Source: JALZMG01 sp963739975
GTDB lineage: Bacteria; Actinomycetota; Acidimicrobiia; Acidimicrobiales; Ilumatobacteraceae
Reading direction: 5' to 3'
DNA: 64,000 bases
Assembly (NCBI GenBank): GCA_963739975.1
Contig: CAVUCK010000014.1
Location: forward strand, 124,001 to 188,000
The translations under genes and the position numbers were made by a program. Of the stretch, positions 28,453 to 37,153 are shown piece by piece (position 1 is the stretch's first letter; each line of letters begins with the position of its first letter). The notes below the pieces were generated by a model. It was not told where the DNA came from. It did not search any database and saw nothing but the letters and a program-made list of their open reading frames with translations.

Positions 28453-31173
28453 TCATGCCCGTAAGCCTCGTACGGGCACGACGGTGGAGGGCGGGGCCGC
28501 CACGCTGATCGCCGCATCGACCACTGCGCAGCCGTGGGGACCGACGAGCACCGGGTTGAGCTCGAGCTGGCGGATCTCGGGTGTCGTCGCAGCGAGCATC
28601 CCGATCCGGTGGATGAGCTCGACCAACGGTTCGATCGGGACCTCGGGCCGGCCGTGAAAGCCGTGGAACAACGGTGCCAGGCGGAGGCTTTCGACGGCCC
28701 GCCGGGCGGCCGACCTGGGCAACGGCACGACGAGGACGACGCCGTCGTCGTGGAGCTCTGCTTCCACGCCGCCGGCCCCCACCACGATCAGTGGTCCGAA
28801 CACGGGATCCCGCGTTACGCCGATGAGCAGTTCGAGCGCGGCAGGCTGCTGGGCTTGGACGACGACCCCGCGGAGGCCTTGACCGAATCGGCGAGCGAAG
28901 TCCCGATAGGTCTCGGCCGCAGCCGTCGTGTCGTCGATGCCGAGTTGGACGGCGCCGGCGTCGTTCTTGTGGAGGATTTCGGCGACGTCGGCTTTGAGGA
29001 CGCACGGGAATCCGATGCGGTCGGCGGCTCGGGCGCACTCGTCCGGTGAATGCGAGTACGTCCATGGCACCACCGGGAGGCCGGCGGCAGCCAGGAGCTG
29101 GAACGAGCTGGCGGGATCGAGCCAGGTGGGTTCGGGGTTCGCGCCGATACGCAGCGGGGCGAATCGGCGGGCCTCGACGAACGACGACGCATCCAGCCCC
29201 GGCATCTCGTCTGCCGACTCGTCGACGAGCGTGGCCAGCCACGTGGCCCGGCGGGCGGCCAGCGCAACGGCCACGGCGGCACGCTCGGGCGTCGGGAACA
29301 GTGGCAACGGCCCGGTCCCGCTGACGTCGGGGATCAACGTGACGGCCACCGGGACGCCGTCGAGCTCGACGCCGGCCAGCAACGAGTGCACGTCATCGAG
29401 ACGGTGACGCCTGTCCATCTCGACGCACACGACGATGCACGCGTCCACCTCGCCGGACGACCCGATGAGCTGGACGACGGCGGCCAACCGGTCGGGCGCG
29501 ACCGTGGCGGCGAGGTCGACCGGGTTGGCGGTCGTCGCTGCGGCCGGAACGAGCCGGGCGACCTCCTCCTGCAGCCGCACGGAGAGGACCGGCAGGTCGA
29601 GACCGGCGGCAGCAGCGGCGTCGGCCCCGAGGGTCAGCGGCCCACCGGCGTTGCCGATCAGCGCGGCCCGGCGACCGGCCGGAGCGGGCTGCCGGTCGAG
29701 CAGGAGGCCGACATCGATCAGTTCCTCCATCGTGCGCACCCGCACGATGCCGGTGTGAGCGAACAGCGCATCGACGACCCGGTCGGTTGACGGCGGCGCG
29801 ATGGGCGACATCGCGTCACGTCGCCCCGTGGCCGTCCGGCCGCTCTTGAGCGCGATCACCGGCTTGCGCCGTGACACGGCGCGGGCCACCCGGGCGAAGC
29901 GGACGGGGTCGCCGAAGGACTCGAGGTAGAGAAGTACGACGTTGGTCGTCGCGTCGTCGGCCCACAGGCGCAACAGGTCGTTGCCGCTGACGTCGGACTT
30001 GTTGCCCGTCGACACGAACGACGAGATCCCGGCTCCTCGACGTTGCGCCTCGGCGGTGATGGCGATGCCCGCTCCGGCCGACTGCGAGGCGATGGCGATG
30101 CCGCCGGGAAGGAGCTCCTGGCTGGTGAACGTCGCGTTCAGCCCGCACGCGGTCGCCACCACACCGAGGCTGTTCGGCCCGACGATGCGCATGCCGTGGC
30201 GACGGGCGGCCGCGAGCAACCGGTTCTCGAGGCGGGCCCCATCGGCACCGAGCTCGGCGAACCCGGCCGAGATGATCACGGCGGTCGGCACGCCGGCCGT
30301 GCCACATCGTTCGATCACGTCGATCACCGACGATGCGGGCACGGCGATGACGGCGAGGTCTGGTACGTCGCCGAGCTGGTCGAGCTGGGACACGGCGTCG
30401 ATCCCATCGACCACGGCGGCCGTCGGATGCACGACGCTGACTCGTCCCGTGAACGAGGCGCGCAGGTGGGCGAGGATCCGGCGACCCGGGGACGTGGCGT
30501 CGCGTCCGGCGCCGATCAGCACGACGTGCGACGGTTGCAGGATCGATCGCAACGAGCGCACGGCGGCACGCCAGTCGCGCAGGTCGGCGTGGTCCTGCAG
30601 GAGGTTGTCGGCGGTGAGATCGAGCTCGACGCGCATGGTTCCGTCCTCGAACCAGCTCCGGTACACGAGCCCGACGGTGCGGAAGACCCCCTGCATGGCC
30701 ATGTTGGTGGGCAGGGTCTCGGCCACCAGGCGGCGGAACCCGGCGGCCTGGGCGATCAAGGCGAGGTCCTCCAGCAAGATCGTCGCCACGCCCTCGTGGT
30801 GGTGGGCGTCGGCGACGGCAAAGGCGACCTCGACTTCTTCCCCGCGACGTCCCGCGTGGTATTCGCCGACGCCGAGGATCGCGCCGTCGGACTCGGCGAC
30901 GAGTGTCACCTGCCGCTGGACGTCGTGGATCGTGGATCGCTGGAGCTCGTCGTCGGGGATGGTCGTCCGCAAGCCGAAGAACCGGGAGTAGGTGGATGTG
31001 GTTTCGAGCTGTCCGTAGAAGGTCCGGAGCTGCTCGACATCAGGTGGGCGGGTGGCGCGCACGTGAACGGCTCGGCCCGTCGCCAACAGCACGTCACGCT
31101 CGAAGTCGGCGAGCAGTGATGTCGTCGTGGCCGCGACCTCGTCGACGGCTCCGCACCCGATCGTGGTCGGCAT
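28453..31173 (-). CDS. GNAT acetyltransferase fused to NDP-forming acyl-CoA synthetase
   Basis: A 906-residue fusion. Residues about 30-190 are a GNAT domain (VHVRATRPPDVEQLRTFY; VAFAVADAHHHEGVATILLEDL). Then comes a CoA-binding Rossmann domain (VVLIGAGRDATSPGRRILAHL), a succinyl-CoA-ligase-like part (IASQSAGAGIAITAEAQRRG; STGNKSDVSGNDLLRLW) and a C-terminal ATP-grasp domain (FPCVLKADVAEILHKNDAGAV; LLIGVTRDPVFGPLIVVGAGG). Proteins of this type include protein lysine acetyltransferases (Pat) that silence acyl-CoA synthetases. Here the GNAT part is N-terminal. ATG 31173 follows the treT stop by 2 bp, so it is the third gene of a doxX-treT operon. Confidence 0.88.
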   Translation of the reverse strand: MPTTIGCGAVDEVAATTTSLLADFERDVLLATGRAVHVRATRPPDVEQLRTFYGQLETTSTYSRFFGLRTTIPDDELQRSTIHDVQRQVTLVAESDGAILGVGEYHAGRRGEEVEVAFAVADAHHHEGVATILLEDLALIAQAAGFRRLVAETLPTNMAMQGVFRTVGLVYRSWFEDGTMRVELDLTADNLLQDHADLRDWRAAVRSLRSILQPSHVVLIGAGRDATSPGRRILAHLRASFTGRVSVVHPTAAVVDGIDAVSQLDQLGDVPDLAVIAVPASSVIDVIERCGTAGVPTAVIISAGFAELGADGARLENRLLAAARRHGMRIVGPNSLGVVATACGLNATFTSQELLPGGIAIASQSAGAGIAITAEAQRRGAGISSFVSTGNKSDVSGNDLLRLWADDATTNVVLLYLESFGDPVRFARVARAVSRRKPVIALKSGRTATGRRDAMSPIAPPSTDRVVDALFAHTGIVRVRTMEELIDVGLLLDRQPAPAGRRAALIGNAGGPLTLGADAAAAAGLDLPVLSVRLQEEVARLVPAAATTANPVDLAATVAPDRLAAVVQLIGSSGEVDACIVVCVEMDRRHRLDDVHSLLAGVELDGVPVAVTLIPDVSGTGPLPLFPTPERAAVAVALAARRATWLATLVDESADEMPGLDASSFVEARRFAPLRIGANPEPTWLDPASSFQLLAAAGLPVVPWTYSHSPDECARAADRIGFPCVLKADVAEILHKNDAGAVQLGIDDTTAAAETYRDFARRFGQGLRGVVVQAQQPAALELLIGVTRDPVFGPLIVVGAGGVEAELHDDGVVLVVPLPRSAARRAVESLRLAPLFHGFHGRPEVPIEPLVELIHRIGMLAATTPEIRQLELNPVLVGPHGCAVVDAAISVAAPPSTVVPVRGLRA

Positions 31174-31175
31174 GG

Positions 31176-32645
31176 TCAGGTGCTGAGGCGCTCGAAGAGG
31201 TCGACGTACTGGGCGAGGTGGCGATCGCCGAGGAACTGGTCGTGCACGCGTGCCTTGCCTGCGGCTCCGAGTTGCCCGGCGAACTCGGGATCGTCCAGGA
31301 GACGAGCCATCGCCGCAGCGAGGGCATCGAGGTCGTAGGGGTCGGCGATGAGCAGACCATCGCGCTCGTGGACGATCTGGTCCTGGATCCCGCCGACGCG
31401 ACTGGCGATCATCGGCCGTGCCTTCCACATCGCTTCGGTGACGGTCAGTCCGAACCCTTCGACGAGGCTCTTTTGCACGACCAGGTAGGCGTGGCGCTGG
31501 AGGGCATTGATGATGATGGCGTTCTCGTCGACGTCATCCATCGGGATGGAAGCAAGATGGACACGCCGGCGAACGGAGTCGGGCACCGTGCTCCACAGGG
31601 CGCGGCATTCCGCCAGCACGTCGGCGCCTTCGGGGTCGTCGGTGACGCCGGAGACGTCCGGCCCGACGAGCATGAGATGTGCATCGTCGGGGCCGTCGGC
31701 GACCATCTTGACGAACGCCTCGAGCACGCCGGCCATGTCTTTGAGCCGGTCCCAGCGGCTGACCTGGAGGACGAGCCGGACGTCGTGGGGTGGTGGCGGA
31801 CCGTCGGCGATGAGGTTCGTGTGGTGCCGGACGGTGCCCTGCGAGCCGTCGCGGCGCTGGAAGCGGACGGGCCCGCCGGGCTCGGCGCCGCTGACCAGGC
31901 CCGCTGTTGCGAGGATGGCGCTGACCGTCGGCTGATCGAGTTCGCGGTTCTTGGCCGAGAACGGGTCGATCGACGGTGCGATGACGACGAGCCGCTCACG
32001 TTGAACCCACTCCGGCACGTATTCCTCGCGCGAGAACACGAAGGCGTCGGCGTGTGTGAGGTACGGCTGGAGGAAGGCCCATGCCTCGTCCGTCTCGGCG
32101 TTGCGCGTGTCACGCCCGACGTGACAGCGCCACACGACGCGTGCGCCGGTCGCCCGGAGGCCGTCGACCATGCCGGCGGTCTGGGGGTCGTGGAGCAACA
32201 CGATGTCGCGGGGGTCGATCAGGTCGGCCATCTCGGTGACGTTGGCGGCGACGACACGTTCGTAGCAGGCGTGCTCATGCGCACCGAGTGGGCCGCCGTC
32301 GCCCGGTTCGCCGTGCAGGCGGTTGTGCAGGCGCTTGGTGATCGAGAAGAACTCCGGCTCCCCGTTCAGGACGAGCCACCGGTTCTCGATCTGCGCGCCG
32401 CGCCCGTAGGCCAGCAAGGTCTGGAGCATCTCGGCGACCCCACCACCATGGGCCGTCGCGTTGACGTGCCAGACGGTGCGGTCCCCGAAGGTCGCCCGGG
32501 CTCGAGCCCCGGACTCGGACAGACGTCTGGCCCGGTCTGGGGCCAGGATGCTGGCCAGCACCTCCAGCGGCAAGGCTTTGACCTCGACTTCCTGCATCCG
32601 GACATCCGGATGCAGGTCGCCGGGGCGAATCGCTACGGGTAACAC
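31176..32645 (-). CDS. treT: Trehalose synthase TreT-type glycosyltransferase
   Basis: A 489-residue GT4 glycosyltransferase that joins NDP-glucose to glucose to make trehalose (family knowledge). Seen: VWHVNATAHGGGVAEMLQTLL, IVLLHDPQTAGMV, VVWRCHVGRD, DRLKDMAGVLEAF and the nucleotide-sugar motif SLVEGFGLTVTEAMWKARP. GTG 32645 has AAGGAG 8 bases upstream and is chosen; ATG 32597 (MQEVEVKALP) is the family-typical alternative. Lies 29 bp after doxX. Trehalose is a compatible solute and dormancy carbohydrate, fitting the regulon. Confidence 0.88.
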   Translation of the reverse strand: MLPVAIRPGDLHPDVRMQEVEVKALPLEVLASILAPDRARRLSESGARARATFGDRTVWHVNATAHGGGVAEMLQTLLAYGRGAQIENRWLVLNGEPEFFSITKRLHNRLHGEPGDGGPLGAHEHACYERVVAANVTEMADLIDPRDIVLLHDPQTAGMVDGLRATGARVVWRCHVGRDTRNAETDEAWAFLQPYLTHADAFVFSREEYVPEWVQRERLVVIAPSIDPFSAKNRELDQPTVSAILATAGLVSGAEPGGPVRFQRRDGSQGTVRHHTNLIADGPPPPHDVRLVLQVSRWDRLKDMAGVLEAFVKMVADGPDDAHLMLVGPDVSGVTDDPEGADVLAECRALWSTVPDSVRRRVHLASIPMDDVDENAIIINALQRHAYLVVQKSLVEGFGLTVTEAMWKARPMIASRVGGIQDQIVHERDGLLIADPYDLDALAAAMARLLDDPEFAGQLGAAGKARVHDQFLGDRHLAQYVDLFERLST

Positions 32646-32674
32646 GACGACATCTCCTTCACGCAACCGGCGGG

Positions 32675-33310
32675 CTATCGCAGGACGGGGTGGCGACGAA
32701 CCACATTGGTGCGAGCCCACATCCGACCGAACCCGAGGGTGTTGCCGGCGTGCACGGCGGCGAGACCGATCAGCACCATCGCGTAGACGAGGTGGTCGTC
32801 CATGAACGGGTTGTTGTCCAACGGGAGCGATGCCATCCACATGAAGCCGAGGAGGAGCGCGCCGGTCGCCGCGGCGATGCGCATCCCGATGCCGAGCATC
32901 AGGGCCACGCCGATGGCGAGAAGGCCGATCATGAACAGCCAATCGGCCCAGGCTGCGCCAGCCAACGGCTCGAAGACACCCTTGAAGGGGCCGCTCACGC
33001 CGGACAGGAAGCCGGTCGTCGGCGATCCACCGTTGATCCAGGCGGCATCCCCGAAGCGGTCGATCGCACCCGTCTCGCGGTCGGTACCGGTGGCGTATCC
33101 GAGGGCCAGGAGCTTGTCGAAGAACGCCCACAGGAAGACGAACCCGATGGAGAGGCGAGTGACTGCCCATGCGTAGCGAGCGACCAGGTTCTCCCGCGCT
33201 CGCACCACAGGACTCTCGTCATCGCGCTCGACCACCTCGCGCTCGGTCACTCCAGGGCCGGCGGTCTCGACCTCGTGTTCCTCGCGTGTGTCGATCAGCG
33301 TTGATGCCAT
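32675..33310 (-). CDS. DoxX-like membrane protein
   Basis: A 212-residue protein with an acidic soluble N-terminus and four hydrophobic helices (LSIGFVFLWAFFDKLLALGY; WLFMIGLLAIGVALMLGIGM; AAATGALLLGFMWMASLPL; YAMVLIGLAAVHAG), the layout of the DoxX/quinol oxidase small-subunit superfamily. ATG 33310 is five bases past AGGAGG; the ATG directly before it is too close. First gene of the likely operon doxX-treT-GNAT/acyl-CoA synthetase. A DosR-like box lies 70 bp upstream, shared with divergent pfk. Confidence 0.83.
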   Translation of the reverse strand: MASTLIDTREEHEVETAGPGVTEREVVERDDESPVVRARENLVARYAWAVTRLSIGFVFLWAFFDKLLALGYATGTDRETGAIDRFGDAAWINGGSPTTGFLSGVSGPFKGVFEPLAGAAWADWLFMIGLLAIGVALMLGIGMRIAAATGALLLGFMWMASLPLDNNPFMDDHLVYAMVLIGLAAVHAGNTLGFGRMWARTNVVRRHPVLR

Positions 33311-33380
33311 CATGTCCTCCTGTTGCGGCGCCAGGCGACACCCGGCCACTTCACGATGACCGGCGACCGTTCCGGCAGGT

Positions 33381-33395
33381 AGGGCCAAAGGTCCT
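33381..33395. promoter_or_regulatory. DosR-like box between doxX and pfk
   Basis: AGGGCCAAAGGTCCT, consensus with one change. It lies 31 bp before the pfk ATG and 70 bp before the doxX ATG, so it may serve both directions. Confidence 0.75.
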
Positions 33396-33426
33396 CACAC
33401 CTACGGCCGCCTGACGAGGACAGCAC

Positions 33427-34764
33427 ATGGACAGCAACAACCTGGTACGGGACGACCTCCCTGACCCGGATGCTCTCGCCGTCGCAACCGTCGGCCAGAC
33501 CACGTGGCCGAGCCCGCTGCTTCGACGCGACGCACAGTTCGTCGACGATGACCACGGTGTCTTGTGCTCGTCGGACACTCGCAACCTGATCCCCTACGTC
33601 GAAGCAGGACGCTCACTACCGGCGTTCGAGGAGGCGGGGCCTCGCCGACTCCTCGCCTTCGATCCCTCCGCCGTTACTGCTGCGATCGTGACGTGCGGCG
33701 GGCTGTGCCCCGGACTCAATGACGTCATCCGCTCACTCACCCTCACCCTGCGGTTCGGCTACGGCGTGCGTCGGGTGCTCGGCTACCGCTACGGCTTCGC
33801 CGGGATCGCTCGTCCCATGGAGCTGGCGCCGCTCGAGCTGACCGCGCCGGTCGTCACCGACGTTCACGCCCACGGCGGGACCATCCTCGGCTCGTCCCGC
33901 GGTCCACAGGACGTCGCAACGATGGTCGACACCCTCGTGCGCGACGGCGTCTCGATCCTGTTCTGCATCGGGGGCGACGGGACGCTGCGCGGCGCGTCTG
34001 CCATCGCAGGCGAAGCCGTGCGACGGGGAAGCAGCTTGGCCGTGGTCGGCATCCCCAAGACGATCGACAACGACGTGGACTGGGTGGAGCGCAGCTTCGG
34101 GTTCGCCACCGCCGTCGAGGCGGCCGCCCGGATCATCGTCGCCGCCCACGCCGAAGCGCGCGGCGCCTGGAACGGCATCGGTCTCGTCAAGCTGATGGGT
34201 CGCCACGCCGGGTTCATCGCAGCCACCGCCACGCTGGCGCGGCCCGATGTCAACCTGTGCCTCGTCCCGGAGGTGCCATTCACCCTGGACGGCGACGGCG
34301 GCCTGCTCGATGTGCTCGAAGTGCGGCTCACTCGACGCCGCCACGCCGTCGTCGTCGTCGCCGAGGGCGCCGGCCAAGAGCTGCTCGCTCCGGCTGACGG
34401 CTTGGACGCGTCCGGCAACGTCCGCCTCGGCGACATCGGTCCGTGGCTGCGGGACCGCCTCATCGCAGGCCTCGGCGTCCGAGGCGTCCGACCGGACGTC
34501 AAGTACCTCGACCCGAGCTACGAGATCCGCGCGTTGCCGGCGAACGCCTACGACGCCGCCTTCTGCCTGTCGCTGGGCCAGATGGCTGCGCACGCCGGGC
34601 TGGCCGGCAAGACCGACGTCGTCGTTGGGTACCACCACCGACACTTCACCCACCTCCCCATCGCAGTGGCGACGGCGAAACGGCGGCAGCTCCGGCCCGA
34701 CGCCGACCTCTGGCAACGGGTCCTGCAGTCCACGGGCCAGCCCGCCTCGCTCGTCGGGCGCTGA
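33427..34764 (+). CDS. Phosphofructokinase (PfkA-type, long-form subgroup)
   Basis: A 445-residue PFKA-family enzyme making fructose 1,6-bisphosphate. Motifs: CGGLCPGLNDVIR, GGDGTLRGA (residues 182-190), IPKTIDNDV (Lys211, catalytic Asp214) and LMGRHAGFIAA. The GGDGT glycine is typical of ATP users while the lysine in PKTIDND is typical of the PPi-linked and long-form groups, so the phosphate donor is not settled. The N-terminal 75-residue extension fits the long form. A DosR-like box ends 31 bp before the ATG. A phosphofructokinase is also a DosR target in Mycobacterium, but there it is PfkB, a different family. Confidence 0.9.
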   Translation: MDSNNLVRDDLPDPDALAVATVGQTTWPSPLLRRDAQFVDDDHGVLCSSDTRNLIPYVEAGRSLPAFEEAGPRRLLAFDPSAVTAAIVTCGGLCPGLNDVIRSLTLTLRFGYGVRRVLGYRYGFAGIARPMELAPLELTAPVVTDVHAHGGTILGSSRGPQDVATMVDTLVRDGVSILFCIGGDGTLRGASAIAGEAVRRGSSLAVVGIPKTIDNDVDWVERSFGFATAVEAAARIIVAAHAEARGAWNGIGLVKLMGRHAGFIAATATLARPDVNLCLVPEVPFTLDGDGGLLDVLEVRLTRRRHAVVVVAEGAGQELLAPADGLDASGNVRLGDIGPWLRDRLIAGLGVRGVRPDVKYLDPSYEIRALPANAYDAAFCLSLGQMAAHAGLAGKTDVVVGYHHRHFTHLPIAVATAKRRQLRPDADLWQRVLQSTGQPASLVGR

Positions 34765-34767
34765 CGG

Positions 34768-34782
34768 GGGACCTTCGGCCCT
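34768..34782 (+). promoter_or_regulatory. DosR-like box upstream of WS/DGAT
   Basis: GGGACCTTCGGCCCT, one base from consensus, 79 bp before the WS/DGAT start and just after the pfk stop codon. Confidence 0.72.
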
Positions 34783-34861
34783 GGTCCAGTGAGGGCCGAG
34801 ACGAGATGCTGGGGTGAGGTGCGGCGTCCGATCGCCAGGCCCCCGACTGGAGCAAGACCCG

Positions 34862-36271
34862 ATGGATCACATGAGCCCACTCGACAGCATGTTCCTCCAC
34901 GTGGAGGACGGGATCACGCACATGCACATCGGGTCGTGTTCGATCCTGGAAGGACCCGCCCCCGGCTATGACGAGATCGTCGGCCTGATCGCCAGCAAGT
35001 TGTCGTTGATCCCCCGCTACCGGCAGAAGGTGCGCTTCGTCCCGGGAGCGATCGGCCGCCCCGTGTGGGTCGACGACCCGCACTTCAACCTCGACTACCA
35101 CGTCCGTCACTCCGCCCTGCCGCCGGGCGGCACAGATGCGGACCTCAACGCCCTGATGGGACGACTCATGTCGCAGGAGCTCGACCGGCATCGGCCGCTC
35201 TGGGAGGTCTGGATGATCGAGGGACTTCCCGACGATCGATGGGCGATCATCTCCAAAGTCCACCACTGCATGGTCGACGGGGTGTCAGGCGCCGACCTGA
35301 TGGCCATCCTCCTCGATCCCGACCGCGACGGATCGGCTCCGACCACCGACACCTGGACGGCGGCTCCGGAACCGAGCGATGCGCAGCTCGTCCTCGAGGC
35401 GCTGGGCCAGCTCGCGATCAACCCCGTCGAGCAGGCCCGCGCCGCGCGTTCGGTCGCCCGCACGCCGCGACGATTGGCGACCCAGGTGCGCGAGACGGCG
35501 AGCGGGCTGCGTTCCCTCGGGCGCGAGCTGATGCCTCGACCCGCGCTGTCGATCCAAGGTCGCATCGGGTCCCATCGGCGCTGGGCCTCCGCCCATGCCG
35601 AGCTCGCCGACATCAAGGAGATCAAGCAAGCGTTCGGAGGGACCGTCAACGACGTCGTCCTGGCCGTGATCGCCGGGGCCTTCCGCGACCTGTTGACGGC
35701 CCGCTCCGAAGATCCCGATCACGCCGTGCTCCGTTCGCTCGTGCCCGTGTCGACCCGCCCGGCGGGTGACGGCGCCCCCAACAACCAGGTCTCGGCGATG
35801 ATCGCCGAGCTGCCGATCGGGATCGGCGACCCGCTCGAACGGCTGGCGTCGATGCGCCACGAGATGGAGAAGCTCAAGCGGTCCCACCAGGCCGAGACGA
35901 GTCAGGCACTCACGACGTTGGCCGGCCTCGCCGCGCCGTCGGTGGTGGCGCTCGGGCTCAGGACGGTCGGGGCGATGGCTCGGGAGTTCCCTCAGCGATC
36001 CGTCGACACCGTCACCACCAACGTGGCCGGACCGCAGTTCCCGCTGTACGCGGCGGGCCGTCGCATGGTCGCCTACCTCCCCTTCGTGCCGCTGGCCCAG
36101 GGCGTCCGCATCGGCGTCGCCATCATGTCCTACGACGGCGGGGTGAGCTTTGGCATCACCGGCGACTACGACACCGTGCCCGACCTGGACCTGTTCTGCC
36201 GGTCCATCGAGACCGGTATCCGCGACCTCCACCACCTCTCCGGTCAGGCTGCGCACCGGCGGGCGAGCTGA
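34862..36271 (+). CDS. Wax ester synthase/diacylglycerol acyltransferase
   Basis: A 469-residue WS/DGAT, the enzyme that makes triacylglycerol or wax ester from acyl-CoA. The catalytic HHxxxDG motif is HHCMVDG at residues 134-140. The C-terminal signature NDVVLAVIAGAFRDLL, SLVPVSTRP and NVAGPQFPLYAAG are present, as is the N-terminal SPLDSMFLHVED. ATG 34862 follows GGAG; ATG 34871 is the alternative. Membrane or droplet associated by analogy. Its Mycobacterium counterpart tgs1 is a core DosR target, and a DosR-like box is present here too. Confidence 0.93.
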   Translation: MDHMSPLDSMFLHVEDGITHMHIGSCSILEGPAPGYDEIVGLIASKLSLIPRYRQKVRFVPGAIGRPVWVDDPHFNLDYHVRHSALPPGGTDADLNALMGRLMSQELDRHRPLWEVWMIEGLPDDRWAIISKVHHCMVDGVSGADLMAILLDPDRDGSAPTTDTWTAAPEPSDAQLVLEALGQLAINPVEQARAARSVARTPRRLATQVRETASGLRSLGRELMPRPALSIQGRIGSHRRWASAHAELADIKEIKQAFGGTVNDVVLAVIAGAFRDLLTARSEDPDHAVLRSLVPVSTRPAGDGAPNNQVSAMIAELPIGIGDPLERLASMRHEMEKLKRSHQAETSQALTTLAGLAAPSVVALGLRTVGAMAREFPQRSVDTVTTNVAGPQFPLYAAGRRMVAYLPFVPLAQGVRIGVAIMSYDGGVSFGITGDYDTVPDLDLFCRSIETGIRDLHHLSGQAAHRRAS

Positions 36272-36302
36272 TCTGAGCGCCGTGACCTCGCCGGCGTGAT
36301 CC

Positions 36303-36317
36303 GGGACGAACGGCCCT
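36303..36317 (+). promoter_or_regulatory. DosR-like box upstream of membrane protein
   Basis: GGGACGAACGGCCCT, two to three bases from consensus. It lies 119 bp before the TTG start at 36437. The larger distance makes it less certain. Confidence 0.55.
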
Positions 36318-36436
36318 AGGCCGCAGCGGCGTCGTCACCGCATGGTGGTGGTATCAGCACCATCGTCATCGCCACCAGCCCGGCGGACACCGTCGGCCAC
36401 CGGCGTCGGTTACCTGCCGCCCGGCGCCCATCGACG

Positions 36437-36949
36437 TTGCGGTATTGGCTCGCCGCGGTGATCGCCGTCGTCGGCGCCGGCGCCGGACTGACCATCGGGC
36501 TCACGGCCTACTGGGACGGGCCACGCCAGATCGACACGTTCGACGGCGTCACCATCCCCGGCACGCGCACCGTCCAGCTCGACGAACCGGGTGGTCGAGT
36601 CGTGTACTACGAGGGCGACAAGACCCAGTTCGGCGACGTCACGATCGCCATCACCGACCCGGCGGGAACCCCGATGGCAGTCGACCGCTACGAGGGCGAG
36701 ATGATCTACGACGCACCCGACTCCACGCAGGGCCGCGCCCTCGCCACCTTCGACGGCGCCGAGCCCGGCGCGTACACGGTCGTCGTGAGCGGCGTCGACA
36801 CCGGCCGCCTCACCATCGGCGACAGCGTCGCCCGCCGCGCCCTTCCCGAAGTCCTGGCCGGGCTGGCCATCGCCGGACTCTCCGTCGTCGCCGCCTTCGT
36901 GGTCTGGCTCACAACCTTCATCAAGCGCTCAGCGCCCACGATCAGATGA
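36437..36949 (+). CDS. Two-helix membrane protein with extracytoplasmic domain
   Basis: A 170-residue protein from TTG 36437. No ATG or GTG lies upstream in frame after the stop at 36317. N-terminal helix YWLAAVIAVVGAGAGLTIGL, a roughly 100-residue beta-rich extracytoplasmic part (FDGVTIPGTRTVQL...AYTVVVSGVDTGRLTIG) and a second helix LAIAGLSVVAAFVVWLTTFI. No family recognised. Candidate member of the dormancy regulon because of the box at 36303, and the last gene of that cluster. Confidence 0.65.
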   Translation: MRYWLAAVIAVVGAGAGLTIGLTAYWDGPRQIDTFDGVTIPGTRTVQLDEPGGRVVYYEGDKTQFGDVTIAITDPAGTPMAVDRYEGEMIYDAPDSTQGRALATFDGAEPGAYTVVVSGVDTGRLTIGDSVARRALPEVLAGLAIAGLSVVAAFVVWLTTFIKRSAPTIR

Positions 36950-37153
36950 CGCCGAGGACAAGGCTTCGCGTGCGGTCGACGACGGTGGGCGCACCGACCC
37001 CTGTTCGAACAACCAGAACTGTTCCACGACTTCATGACCGACACCGTGCTCGCCGAAACCGCACCAAACCCATGACGACAGTCGCCACACCGGATGCCGT
37101 CACGTTCGGCGATGTCCTCGACGGCGACGCCGAGAGCCCGTCGAGTCCCACTG

